Shown: piece by piece, positions 35,559-47,257 of the stretch
How the letters are laid out: the number at the start of each line of letters is the position of its first letter
Numbering within the stretch: position 1 is the stretch's first letter
Source of the DNA: Mycosarcoma maydis
Taxonomy: Eukaryota; Basidiomycota; Ustilaginomycetes; Ustilaginales
NCBI RefSeq assembly: GCF_000328475.2
Contig: NC_026487.1
Coordinates: 310,001-374,000, forward strand
Direction: 5' to 3'
DNA length: 64,000 bases
Position numbers and translations under genes: made by a program
The notes under the pieces: model-generated
The model's database searches: none
What the model was told of the DNA's origin: nothing
The model's input: only the letters and a program-made list of their open reading frames with translations

Positions 35559-38500
35559 GATAGCAAAGGCAGAGGGCTGCAGAGGGTAGTAGCGATACAC
35601 CGATGAGGGCTCAGAGGCGGCGCTCGGGCCTGCTCGTGTGAGCAGGTGACAGACGAACGTGAATCGAGCGCATGCGTGTCGTTAGATGAGCCCCACTGTT
35701 CTGGTCAGAGGGAGCATGTCTTGATGATAGGCTCCAGCTGCGCTTTCCTTGGGAGTGGTGTCGATGTGCAGGAGAAGCCTGCCTCCGTGGTAAGAAGGAC
35801 CGCTCGGTGGTGGCGCTACTGCTGAAAGAAATCGCCTTCGAGCCTGTGAGAAAGGACGTTCGACCGAGTGAATGTTCCGAATAGTTGAGGATATCAGAGG
35901 ATGACAGTAGAGGCGGGCTAGTGAAGGTGATCCGACCACGGATGTTGCCAGTAATGATGGCGAGAGGCCAAGTGATGTGAGTGAGAGAGATGCTGTGTGA
36001 CCGGCTGAGTTTGCTTTTTTGAGTGAGATTTTTGGGTTGAAATTGTGAATGAGGCACCCTTAGATGCTCAGGATACGACGTATCGTGACAGCAAAGACCA
36101 GGCTACCTGAATTGACAATGGGCTCGCCATGCTCTTTCTTGGGCGATCTCAGCGGTGACTGAGGGGCGTCCAGCGATTCAAGATTGGCCAAAAAAATCAC
36201 GACTCGTCCCCGTGTTGGTTACAGAGCGCGACTCAGTCACGAGTGATAAATCACGATTCGGGACTGCTCGAGAAGAAAAATGCTGGAGCGCGCGTCACGA
36301 GCCTACTCAACGCCAAGGCGTAGCGCGCGAGTCGGTCAAGCCAGTCACGAGTCAGCTTCCAAGTCAAATACAAGCACGAAGCGTGAAGAGCGTGGACTCG
36401 TAAGTCGTAGGTGTAAACCGGATCGGCATAACAACAGCCGAACAGCTTCGTGCTACACTCACGACTCAGTCAATTCATGACTGCTTTGGCCCGCCTCTCT
36501 GAAAGTGCATGTGCGACCGCGGCAGGTCCGCTGGCCCGCTGGCCCTACATATGCTTTTCTTTGCCAGTATCGTTGGACTGACGAATCTGTGGAATCTGTG
36601 TTCGTCTGGGGCATTTCTGCTGCTCGTAATACCGAATCATCTCCGTGATGGGCTTGATCGGTTGGTTGGTAACAGATATTCCGTAAAACACACTGACATT
36701 CTGCGAGGCACGTGATGCTGACTCCGCGTCGCGTGTGGTTATACATGTGGAGTTTTTTGATTGTCCATTCTTCGTGTTCTTCTGGATCTTCTGTTATTGT
36801 GTGACACACGGACAAAATGTTTCTAGGCGAGGATTTTAGCGCCTGTTTTTTGTTTGTTTTGTTCGAACACCCTCGTCGCAAGAATTGAAAATCCACGATT
36901 GTTCGTTTACCTCAACCTCGGTCATTTCCCCACGTTGATGTCAACTGCGTCCAAGCTTCATCATCCAGACATCTTTCAAGTGTCACCGCAAATGTTGGCG
37001 AGCCTGTCCAAGATAAGGGTCTACTCAAGTCTCGGAACACGAGAGATCTGTAACGCCAGAAAGCAGATGTCATGAAGCACACGCAGATGGCAACAGAGGT
37101 CGTTGCAGGCTATATCACGAACTAACATGGCTCGACTGTGTAGCGACGCAACCCCGATGTATACACGATTCCACTTTTGTGAATGCCTCGATCTCATTCT
37201 GATTTGGGATGACCAGACGCGACGCTCAATGAAATAATCAAGGGTCAGGACGCTTCCGTGACGTAGCAAAGTTAAAGGAGCGTCAGCCCATTCATGATTG
37301 CTCACTGGATTGCTGTCGTGGTGTTTGTAATCGTGAATCTCGCTACGCAAGTGCGGTGCATCGTCGCAGTACCAAAGTGGAAATTGGCCTGTATTCTGGG
37401 CTGCTGGAGCGCAAATCACGAATCAACGCTTCGAATTTGGTTTACAACTCGGTCGTATGCGTCTACTTTCCCGTGTAGTTAGTAAAAGCACAAATACGAC
37501 ACGAACCACGGTCACGGTCACGTTCACGTTCACGCACACGTCGGTGCCTGAACTCTTCGCGGTTCACCATTCTATCAGTCTGTGACGGGAGAACAACAAC
37601 GGCATACCCGTCAAAATGTTTGTGGCCGAACAAGGGCAAACTGCGGGCAGCCATGAAAGCACCAAAGCGAGAACCCAATAGATGCCTGGAGCCAAAGTAC
37701 AGCTGAGCAAGGAGTGAAATTGAATGCGAGTAGACCGGGTTGACAGAGGCAAAAGTGTGTAGAATCGTCCAACAAAGCATAGGGCGCCTGTCTCGACTTG
37801 AAATTCTTCACAACCGGCGTTTCTCAGTCACGAGTGTAATTGACTTGAACAATTCGCTCTGCTGGACGCTCTCTTTCTACCTTCACCTCCCTTTTCGCTT
37901 TCGCACTGACACGCTTCCAACCTACTTCCCACTCGTCATCATCCGTATCCTCAACATCTTCCTTCTTTCCCGCACGCTCTCCCTTCACACCAACTCCTCT
38001 CCCCACCTTTACAACAGATTTGTCCAACACGCGAAACTCAAGCCGAGCTTCGCTGCAATCATACGCGCTTTCGCCATCCGCTACCTCGCGGTCATCGTAC
38101 TAGACAGCCTAGCCCAAGTTCTGCAATCATCTTAGCTACCAAACGCTAGATCCACACCGCAATTATCGGCAGCCAACTTGTTTCTACTCAACATCGACAG
38201 CAAACCATCGCAGCCAGCGCGTGCAAACAGAACAGCAAAGAAAGCCTACCTTCACCACTGTCGCTTTATCATACCTAACAGGTGAGTCTCGCATCTCGAG
38301 GCCCTATTCAGTCCGCCCGGCAGTCTCTTTATTCCGATCCGGTCTGCTTGAGGCCACACGTGTTCCTCCTGGTCTCGAGTCCGGTGTTGGTTTTGGGTTT
38401 AGTTTCCGTGTCCGTGTCCGTTCTCGCTCTGCGCTCCGGTCGACTGCTAGCCCCCGGCTTTGGGCAGATGACGCATATGCCTTTCGGCATGCTTGTAGGA

Positions 38501-39752
38501 GTCTCACCTCGGCTCTGAGTGGTGCGACCCGACGTCGCAGCCTCGAGACTGTCTTCAAGCTGCCAAACACAGCTGTGCGAGCTGGTTTCTTCATTCCGGA
38601 TCTCACGGGCTTCTTTGTTTGCCAGCTCCTGACTGGCCAAATTTCCATGCGAACTGTAGCTGATTCGCTACCAGGACTGGCTCTGTCTTGCCATGTGAGC
38701 TGAACCTTGGTCATCATTGCCGTGATGTAGTTCACCACGGTGTTGGCCGATCGCTGTTGGAGCCGCGGCTCGCAATCTAACACATCGATCTTAAGCCCAC
38801 GACCAACGCCTCGAGTCGTGAGTTTTGGCCGAGTGGAAGTTGAATTCTCAGCTTGCGCTGACTGGCTCGCCGCGACGTTTATGGTTGTTGGCTTAGAAAT
38901 TTGGCTGCAAATTCAGTCTCGAGTCGTGAGTCTCGATGCTCGCGGCTCAAAATCGTGTTTCCAGGTTGCGACACGCAAAGTCAGCTTCGCGAAAAGCGCG
39001 TTGCCAAGTCGCACTTACAGGCCGCCTTCGTTATTTTCTGCCGGCTTGCTCTGGTAATTTCGTGCCATTTTCGCTTCGCCTCCGTCATTCATTTTCTATT
39101 CACCGCGAACGCCAATCGCCAGTCGCCAGTCACGATCGCCGCCGTTTTGAATTGGCAGTTGGTCGTGGCTCAAAGTCGACACTACAAATTCCACAGTCGC
39201 GATTCTCAGTGTCTGCTGCCGCGTTGAATTCAACTCGCGCTCTACCTGTCTGCTGCCTCTTTTTCCCCAACCCTCTGGCGCATCACGCTCAGACGAGCAG
39301 CTCTCTGTCTGCTCTCTCGCTCTCTCGTTCTCTCGTGTTCGCATCTCCCCTCGTCCCCTTCCTTCTTCATGTACCTCTCATCCCAACTGCCCTCCTCTCC
39401 TCTCCATTACGCACTTCATCCGGTCTCGTCTCTGAGCATCGTTGACTCAGGCTCTGGCATCACCTGCATCGCTAGCATCCTGGCTCGTCTCGTCTCATCT
39501 CGACTCGACTCGGTCGCGTCTTCCTGCCTTCTTCGCCTAGCGTCTCTTCTCGGATCTTGTCGACGCACGTCGCGTTGTCTCGCAAGCTCTCGCATCTGCA
39601 TCCTCATGATCTCAAGCTAACCTGCATTGCTACCTCTGCACCATTTTGTGCTACCGCCATCGTCGCGACGACCGCTTCCTTTCGCGTTCGTGTCTGACGC
39701 GATCGCTAGCCCATCCAGCCTTCCTTGAAGCTCTTCTATCCCCACATACACC
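35559..39752. other. 4.2-kb region without a recognised gene, upstream of FBH1 and the B-type cyclin
   Basis: Divergent spacer between the FBH1 start and the cyclin start, unusually long for this window. I see only short, unrecognisable open frames. Features: heptamers near 36220-36260 and 37328; a hexamer run (TCACGG/TCACGT) at about 37508-37538; a pyrimidine-rich stretch at 37860-38140; a perfect donor-like CAGGTGAGT at 38280-38288; strongly CT-rich sequence at 39250-39750. A long cyclin 5' leader with an intron, or a non-coding transcript, is possible but not shown by the sequence. Confidence 0.5.
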
Positions 39753-41878
39753 ATGTCTCAGAACATCGTAAGTGCTCTACATCCTCCTCTGGACTCTTCC
39801 ACTTGGTCGCCATACCAAACCTTTCTAACCGTCACCTTGACTTTGCTCCACCATCTCACCTCTAGGCATCCCGTCGCATCCCGTTGCGGACGCGCAGCAC
39901 CGCCTCTGCTAGCGGTGCACAAGCAAAGGAGAATGCTGGCGTTACCAGTGTCTCCTCCAGGGGCGCTCGCTACCGCCACGATGGTGCTGCTGCCGACGCT
40001 GGTCCTTCCAAGCCAGCCTCGACCGCGACTGCGGCCACCAAGGCGTCGGTTGCTTCAGCCGCTTCAGGCGTTCTCGGAACTCGGAAGAGAGCCGCGCTTG
40101 GCGATCTCACAAACGCCAACCGCACCCGATCCGCCATGGCTGGCAACGATGACAAGGGCAAAGCTGCTTTGAAGGATGCCATCAAGCCCCGCGCCACCAC
40201 CTCGGCTTCTACATCATCGCGATCAGCCGTCGGCACTGCGGCCTCTGCCACCACCACCGGCACCGGCGCTGCTCGTCGCGTCGTTCGCACTCGACCCACC
40301 ACCGCCTCCAGCACCACCGCTTCTACTACTGTCACAGATGCCGCCAGCGACCGCCCCTTCCGTGCTTCTAGACGCGTCGCCGGCACCACTGCTTCCACAG
40401 CATCAGGTATCCCATCAGCAACCTCTAGACCAACATCCACCACTACTGCTACATCAGCTGTCACTGCTGCTCGCAAGGCTTCAATGGTCCGTGCGTCCTC
40501 GGCCGGCTCGCAGACTGATGTTCGCCGCGATGTCTCCAATACCTCCGCTGTCACCACCAACACGACAGCTCCCATCACCGCTGCGTCGCGGTCGTCCAAG
40601 GTACAGCTCAATGAGGTTCACGACACGGATGACAAGATGGAGGCACCTCAGGCCAAGCGTCTCAAAACTGAACAGACCAACAAGCCTGCCAAAGATGAGG
40701 GATGGGAGGACCTCGACGCCGAAGATGCTGACGACCCGTTGATGGTTGCTGAATACGTCAACGACATCTTTGAGTACATGAAGGAGCTCGAAATCATCAA
40801 CATGCCCAACGGAGACTACATGGCCAACCAGAAGGAGATCAATTGGGACGTGCGTGCCATCCTCATCGACTGGCTCGTCGATGTCCACGCCAAATTCCGC
40901 CTGCTCCCCGAGACGCTCTATCTCGCCGTCAACATCATCGACCGCTTCCTCTCTCGACGAACCATCTCGCTATCCAAGCTCCAGCTTGTTGGTGTCACTG
41001 CCATGTGCATCGCCTCCAAGTACGAAGAGGTCATGTGCCCCTCGATTCAGAACTTCTGCCACCTCGCTGACGGCGGCTACACAGATGTCGAGATCCTCCG
41101 CGCCGAACGATACATGCTCAAGGTGCTCGACTTTAGCATGTCGTACGCCAACCCCATGAACTTCCTCCGTCGCATCAGCAAGGCCGACAACTACGACATC
41201 CAGACGCGTACCGTTGCCAAGTACTTTATGGAGATTTCGCTGCTCGACTACCGTCTTATGGAGCATCCACCATCTCTCATCGCTGCTGCCTCTGTCTGGC
41301 TCGCTCGCGAGGTGCTTGAACGTGGTGAGTGGACGCCCACGCTGGTGCACTACTCTACCTACTCGGAGCAGGAGCTGCTGGGTACCGCTGAGATCATGCT
41401 CGACTACTGCTTGCGACCCATCGCCCACCAATTCTTCCACAAGAAGTACGCGCACAAGAAGTTCATGCGCGCTTCAACTTATGTCATTGAATGGGCGCAC
41501 AAGGCCTTCCCCGAAGGCGTTGTCGGCGTTGACGAGCAGCAGGACCTCAACGTGCTTCGCATCGACCTCTACGAGCGCAACGAGATCGAACGACCGGAAA
41601 TGTCGCCCGTCTCTTCGTCGCGCGCCACATCGCCGGTCAGCATGCATGGGCAGGCTCACTTTGAGGTCGAGCCAAGTCAGAACGTCGATGGCGACGACAC
41701 GGTCTCGTACGCGCATGATGACGATCACGAGGAAGAAGACGACCTCGTGGACGACGCACAAGAGATCGAAGGCGACGTGCAGCTGCTCGACGATGTCAAG
41801 GCTGCTGCCCAGCGTCAAGATACCCGACAGGTGCTGCGTGATGTGACCAACGCGTACGAAGCGACGGAGACCTTCTAG
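39753..41878 (+). CDS. B-type mitotic cyclin (two exons, 675 aa)
   Basis: Activates Cdk1 at mitosis (NimE/Cdc13 class; smuts have two, Clb1 and Clb2, and I cannot tell which this is). Exon 1 is 39753-39767 (MSQNI); a GTAAGT donor follows, and the intron ends with TCTAG at 39865 (98 bp); exon 2 starts 39866 in frame with ASRRIPLRTRS. The single open frame in exon 2 has no upstream ATG, which supports the splice. Degradation signals: KEN at 26-28 and a destruction box RAALGDLTN at 80-88. The cyclin box begins near residue 340 (INWDVRAILIDWLVDVHAKF), with FLSRRTISLSKLQLVGVTAM and IASKYEEVMCPS, then the C-terminal fold (PTLVHYSTYSEQEL, KKYAHKKFM). A Thr/Ala/Ser-rich N-terminal 300 residues is typical. 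Near the C-terminus RQVLRDVTN is a second destruction-box-like element. Confidence 0.94.
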
Positions 41879-42268
41879 ATATCTTCCCTTTTAGCATGCA
41901 TTTCCTTGTCCAACAGCATCTCATCTATCTTTCAGTCTTGCTCAGGCTATCGTCTAAGGATTCGCCCCTTTAAAGACTCGCTTCTATCCCATTCGCATCT
42001 CACCTTATGACATACAGCTTTCTCTGCTCCTTTCATCATCACCCTCCTCCACCGGCACCGTGATATTCACAAATTGATTCAGAATCCTTTTATGACTCAC
42101 ACACAATGTATCGAAGTACATACACAGTATCAAACAAACGGCATGCTCTGCAAACTTGCATTTTGTGTTTAGTGTTTGTGTTTGGACGACCTGAGTGTCT
42201 GTAATTGTGCGAGGAGAATTGATGCGATTGGCGTTTGCGCAGAGATGTGACGGCGGGGGAGGGGGGAA
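41879..42268. other. Convergent 3' region of the cyclin and CSN5 genes
   Basis: 390 bp, T-rich, no gene recognised. Confidence 0.5.
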
Positions 42269-43489
42269 TCATAAGCGGATTGGGGTGGGCGCAGATGCGG
42301 ATGCAGGAGTTGGGGTGGCGGTGTGATTGTGAAAGAGCGTATGTTTGAGCTGGCTTGCTAGCAAGCCGTGGTTGGCTTCGCTGGCCAACTTGGCGGCGTC
42401 GTTTGAAGCTCGAGATATCGCCGACATTTTAGACCTCTGTTCGAACTCCTTTACTAGGCCCGCGGCGTCTTGCGCCGTACCAGCTGGCGTGTCCTTGGCG
42501 GACCCACCGCTATTCTGCTCTGTCTCCGCTGCTACGTCCTTACCTGCCCCAATGCGAACGGACGCAGCTCCTGCTGTCGTTGTAAAAGGAGCACTACTGA
42601 CACTGTTTCGATTCAACACCGCCGCATTCGTCTGTGCCAACTTGTCCGCCAAATCGCGGATCTGACTCGTCGTATACGCCCGATTGCTTACCAGCGGACT
42701 CTGAGACAATGTATTTTGCCAATACTTGTTCCACAGCAAATCCAGCAATTTGCCGTCCAAGCTGCTCTTGAAATGCTCCACTTCCAACGGATAGTATTCG
42801 TTGGCGTGTACGCCGAAATCCTCGATCTTGGAGAGAGGGATGCTCTGGTACTCGCTATCTCCGCCTCCAATAGAAGAGGAAGATGTGTAGCCTTCCGGGA
42901 AGGTTCGAAAAGCGCCAATGTCGACTTTTCCTGAGGAGATGGTGCGGTTGGGATCAATGACGATGGCTACGAACGGGTCTTGAAACTGTTGGTTGGTGCG
43001 TTGGGTATTGACGTCGATACCAGAAAGCCAGCATCCGTAACCCGGATGACTGTGGTACCAGCCCACCACATTTTCCAGACGTCCGACCTCTTTTGAGTGG
43101 TCAAGGTACTGAACCATGTATTCGTACGCTTCGTTCTGTGCGTTTACACGCGTCTCGGTTCCCTCGACCGGTAGGGCGAAGCTATCCATAACGTAAAGTG
43201 TTCGGTTCTCGACATCGATCTTGCCCTGCATCAGACCCATGATCTCGTAGATACCACCGGATCGTGCGTGCATCACCATCTTGATCAAAGCCACCGCGCT
43301 GATGCGCACTTTTTGGAAGAAGTGCGGGTCCGTCTTCCACGGTTGGGCGTGGAGGATGGCACGTTGTGCTTCATTGTCATATGCAAAAATGGAGTCGAGC
43401 GTGGTGGATGATAGCGGGATGATGGCATTATTTAGCTCGAAGTTAGCGCGGGCCATCGAGGCAGACGAGGACGATGATGGCGCGGTCAT
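42269..43489 (-). CDS. CSN5: COP9 signalosome subunit 5 (JAMM deneddylase)
   Basis: Csn5/Rri1 is the zinc metalloprotease that removes Nedd8/Rub1 from cullins, controlling SCF ligases such as those with F-box Fbh1. The frame reaches 43498 (TTG); the first ATG is 43489, giving 406 aa. The MPN+ domain is complete: [20 protein letters not shown] and [19 protein letters not shown], with the JAMM residues E82, H146, H148, S156 and D159 in [19 protein letters not shown]. The sequence [15 protein letters not shown] and the WKxDPHFF and VMHARSGG motifs distinguish CSN5 from proteasomal Rpn11. After the catalytic domain come the family C-terminal helices and then a low-complexity tail rich in Ala/Thr/Ser. 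All metal ligands are present, so activity is expected. Confidence 0.95.
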
Positions 43490-44710
43490 GATGGTCAAGT
43501 GCCTGAGGGCAGCACAAGATGCCTGCGCGGATTTACTTGAAAAGGTTTGCCAAGCTCAATCTAGCGCAGGCCCACGTGATCTTTCGACGCTGAAAGCTGA
43601 GATGAACCACCTGTCGCTGGAGCTTGCTGCACAGGTGAAGTTAGCTCTTCGAGCGTGTATACGTCGCGGAACAACGTGATCGAGTTGCGGAAGGTGATCG
43701 TGAAGGAAGTTTGGAAACAACTCACGACTGCGACGCACATTTTGCCTTGTGGCTCGAGCGATAGCGCGGGTCGATCGTCACTTCAGCACGCAAACCTCCA
43801 CTCGGCGCTACTTTTTGAAAATCTGACAAAGATTCATGGTTTCGTGTTTGGTGTTTGGTGTGTCGTGTTTCACCTTTCTGATAACTGACGACTGCGAAGA
43901 CACGCCGCCTCCCTTGCTTGCCCCTCTCCAGCAAAATCATATGAATCTCGGACCATGACAGCAGAAGAGATCGTACTCTGGTACTCTAGATGGGTGGACT
44001 ACAGAAACATTGCTATTAAATCCCACATTTATGGAGCTTGACCAGCGTTTCGATGAAGCCGTCTTGTGAATGCGTTGATACCACGCCTACCCGCATCGGT
44101 GACCATTGCACCTGTTCTCTCCAGGCTGTTGAGAGATGGCGAAGCGGGATGCGTGTAAGCGGTTTCGCCAAACTTCGACAAATGCAACAGACGTGAAAGA
44201 ATCGTGAATGGATCAGATCGGACTCGCTCTGACAGTTCTGAAATGTCTAGGATCAGACTGTCACTTTCGTTAGCACTAAAACGACAGAACTTCAACCAAC
44301 TGATCCACGCAAACTTCCGAGACTCGGGGAGAGTCTTCAGAGTTCTCTGACTGATTCGCATGAACTCGAAAGAGTTCTGCCAAGTTTAAGCGCCAAGATG
44401 CCTCTGCAACAGCCAGACGCTATTCCTAGACAGCCTCAAGCCACTTTGCTGGCAATGAAGAAGATGTTTTCATGTGTCCGACAGCATAGCGTTGATGGTA
44501 GTCAGAAGAGCAAAGAGCAAAGCTTATGCCTTGAACACCATCATCGACAAAGCCGCTACCATGCCACCATCTGTTCACAAACATCTAAAAGCTCGAACAG
44601 CCGCCTGCACACAAAGTGTGGGTCATTTTTTTGGAGTTATGATTGCGCTTTGTCTAACGAACTGTATATCTACTGCAATCGTAAATGACATTTCGCCTCT
44701 GCGGCCAAGC
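43490..44710. other. Intergenic between CSN5 and the PTEN gene
   Basis: 1221 bp. It contains the CSN5 promoter (minus-strand gene) and the 3' flank of the PTEN gene. A single heptamer copy lies near 44201. No gene recognised. Confidence 0.5.
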
Positions 44711-47257
44711 TTACTGTACCTCTTGTTCATCAACTCCAACGCTTATCCACTCCCACTCGACCTCAACTGCAACCAGCCCGAGCGGCTGCTTCCTGAAATC
44801 AATCTCGTCTTTCTCGAATCTGATCAGTGTCTTTGCACCCACGCGTGCCATACCTGCGTCTCCGGCATCAGGATCTTCAAAAGAAGGGATGAACCAGCAC
44901 CACCCTGCAGAGGCAATGTCGGGTAACTTGGCGTTCTTGACACCCGTACGTCCGACGAGCACTTTGACGCACACCTCACGATCGGCGTCAAGGATCTGGC
45001 CGACCTCGACGCCAGGGTGAGAGTTGGGTAGGTAAGAGGTGGGCGATGGTGGCGTGGACTCCTCGTCCTTAAGCTTGGAAGAAGAAGGGTCAGAGAAGGA
45101 AGCACGAGGGAAGATGTTGGATGCTTTGCGGGTGAGCTTGTGCAATGTGCTGATGCAAGGAGCGGCGTCCAAGCTCTCCCGTGCATCAACGTTGGAGGGC
45201 GGCGCGAGATGTGTCTGATCGCCATTACCGTTGATGGCCGTGTCATCCGCGGGACTGATGGAAGAGTAGTAGCCAGAATCCGAACTTGAAGTGGATGCTT
45301 GTCTTTCTTTGCTCTCCGACTCGTGCGGTTCGAAAGTATACTTCCACAGTCGATCCCTCTTCTTGCCTTTTAGAGGTTCGACCCGGTCACAATCGATAGC
45401 AACGCGTGGCTGACTCTGCGGCAGCAGCGCAAAGTAATCCAACTGCGGCTCGTTGTCCTTCCAATCAAACGCCCTTGCCCTCTCCGCCTCAGCTTTAACG
45501 CAGATGCCCCAGTTGCCAATCTTGCCCTCGTGCTGCTCGCCAAACTTGTTGCCGTCCCAACAATGCAAGTCGGAAGCCTTGCGACGAAGCGTTTTGAGAT
45601 ACTGCTTTTGCTGCTGCTCTTCTAGATCGAGATCGCCGGCGAGGCCGGAAGGATCATGTTTGCCGAACGCTTTCGCCCGACGACGTGCGTGCCTCTCCCA
45701 GGATTCCAGTCGTTCTACAAGCGAGTCTTGATAGCGCACTAGTTGCACGCTGAGCGAGTCAGAGTGGGGTACAAGACGCTCGAGCCAACCCTGTGCGTTT
45801 TTGGACGAAGCCGCATCGTGTCGCTCGACAGAGATGCGTGTGATGCGGATGAGACGTCGTGGCTGACAAACAGTCGAGATCATCGATAGACGTGCGTCTC
45901 GTCCAGAGAGAATGCGTGTCCAGTAGCCGACCCACCTGCGCTGGCTGGGGATCGACACGCCCATCCTGGGTTGCTTGGTACTACCACGATCTTCGGTGTT
46001 CTGGTTGACTGCATTCGAATCGGATCGATCGTCATCTTGACTGTATGCGCCGCCGAGGGGACCAACCATAGAGTTGCCGAGATCGGCACGATCGTATCCG
46101 TGGCTGTAGCGCAAACTGTCATCAAACTGCTGCGACATACTGGTGCTAGCCCGACTGTGGCTAGCAAATCGTGAATGGAAACTTGAGCTCAAGTCGTTGG
46201 AGCTTTGCGTCATGTGAAGAGCATCGCAACTTCGACCGGCTGGTCCAGCACCGAGAGCGCGTAGCGAGAGCGTCGATGTAGCAGCAGAGTTCATCACTCC
46301 TGTAGAGTGCGCAGACGGACGAAGGCCTGCTGCGTTGGAACGAGAGCGTGGGCGTACCGAAGCCTTTTTGGCAGATGGAGGTTTCATGCGTCGTTCTGTA
46401 TGCAGATCGAAAATGGTCTGGAGTCGGCGTGAGATCTGATCGATCTCTGCTTCCGGATTGTGGTCGTCGTTGCGAATGATGCTTTGCTCCGGCGCAAGGG
46501 AGGGTCTGCGACGAAGAGTGCCGCTTGTCGAAGGCGCCATGTAGGAAGAGTCGGAGGACGAAACGTTGCCCCACGCTGCTGAACGTGGAATCTGAAGCGT
46601 CATACTACTTCGGCGGGGTGGCGGCATGGGCCCGTCTTCGTTCGGCGGCTGTAGCTGCATCACTGTTGGTGCCTGAGTTGCATTCTGCTCATGGCAAGCG
46701 CTCTGTCGTCCAGCTTCGGGAGCGATCGTAGCAAAAGGAGATGGTGCGATCGACTGCTTGGGCGGGCGCTGCATCTTGCTATAATTCTTCATGCTAGTAG
46801 GCGCGGTAGGAAGATACGGCAATGAAACCAAATAGCAGCACGTCATGGTTCCCGACCTTCCCTTTCCCGCCTTGCAATGGATGACAGCCGTCGCATCCGG
46901 ATCTGACTCGAGATACTCGGTGACGTCCGCCACAAAGAGAGGGATGAGACTCAGTGGTGGAACATGGTGGTCGGGGAAGGGAAAGCGCGAGACACGCCCG
47001 TAAAACTCATCGGCGTCGTACGCGTTTTCGGTTACGGGACAAAAGTTGTAGACGCGATAAAGATCGTCATGACGCTTGTCGAGGAAGCGACGCACATCGG
47101 AGCGCTTGTTGCGGTAGAGAGAGGCTACGCCCGACGCCGGAAAGCCCATGATGATGAGGTGATCAGTGACGTAGGTGAGATCGAGGTCGAGGTCCAGCAG
47201 AGGATCCTTGAAGCGAGCCTTTTGGCCGCTGACGATTCGACGTGCGATGGACGTCAT
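44711..47257 (-). CDS. PTN1: PTEN-type phosphatase with insertions in the catalytic domain
   Basis: PTEN removes the 3-phosphate from PtdIns(3,4,5)P3. The frame reaches 47293 (TTG); I start at the ATG 47257 (848 aa). Near the start are a basic PtdIns-binding-like stretch and DLDLTYVTDHLIIMGFPA. The P-loop HCKAGKGRSGTM lies at about 127-138 with Cys and Arg intact. In PTEN the P-loop is followed within about 60 residues by a SQRRYV segment; here the equivalent GVSIPSQRRWVGYW is at about 433-446. The roughly 290 residues between are two low-complexity inserts separated by a helix with TIFDLHTERRM (about 281-291), which matches the family's middle helix. Further on, C2-like sequence ends in FEKDEIDFRK and VEVEWEWISV. 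One intergenic-type heptamer occurs inside the second insert (near 46166). It matches the known smut gene ptn1 by family; I infer the name. Confidence 0.88.
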   Translation of the reverse strand: MTSIARRIVSGQKARFKDPLLDLDLDLTYVTDHLIIMGFPASGVASLYRNKRSDVRRFLDKRHDDLYRVYNFCPVTENAYDADEFYGRVSRFPFPDHHVPPLSLIPLFVADVTEYLESDPDATAVIHCKAGKGRSGTMTCCYLVSLPYLPTAPTSMKNYSKMQRPPKQSIAPSPFATIAPEAGRQSACHEQNATQAPTVMQLQPPNEDGPMPPPRRSSMTLQIPRSAAWGNVSSSDSSYMAPSTSGTLRRRPSLAPEQSIIRNDDHNPEAEIDQISRRLQTIFDLHTERRMKPPSAKKASVRPRSRSNAAGLRPSAHSTGVMNSAATSTLSLRALGAGPAGRSCDALHMTQSSNDLSSSFHSRFASHSRASTSMSQQFDDSLRYSHGYDRADLGNSMVGPLGGAYSQDDDRSDSNAVNQNTEDRGSTKQPRMGVSIPSQRRWVGYWTRILSGRDARLSMISTVCQPRRLIRITRISVERHDAASSKNAQGWLERLVPHSDSLSVQLVRYQDSLVERLESWERHARRRAKAFGKHDPSGLAGDLDLEEQQQKQYLKTLRRKASDLHCWDGNKFGEQHEGKIGNWGICVKAEAERARAFDWKDNEPQLDYFALLPQSQPRVAIDCDRVEPLKGKKRDRLWKYTFEPHESESKERQASTSSSDSGYYSSISPADDTAINGNGDQTHLAPPSNVDARESLDAAPCISTLHKLTRKASNIFPRASFSDPSSSKLKDEESTPPSPTSYLPNSHPGVEVGQILDADREVCVKVLVGRTGVKNAKLPDIASAGWCWFIPSFEDPDAGDAGMARVGAKTLIRFEKDEIDFRKQPLGLVAVEVEWEWISVGVDEQEVQ

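Noticed and set aside
35611..36057. 148-residue open frame upstream of FBH1
   Set aside because: Low-complexity Ser/Arg sequence with no homology; it lies in the FBH1 promoter or leader region.
36459..36896. 145-residue minus-strand open frame
   Set aside because: No recognisable domain or signal peptide, and its composition is like the surrounding intergenic DNA.
38221..38703. 160-residue plus-strand open frame upstream of the cyclin
   Set aside because: Overlapping open frames on both strands, no family pattern; more likely a cyclin leader or intergenic DNA.
42269..43489. Proteasome lid subunit Rpn11 as an alternative name
   Set aside because: The WKTDPHFF and VMHARSGG sequences and the long C-terminal region are those of CSN5.
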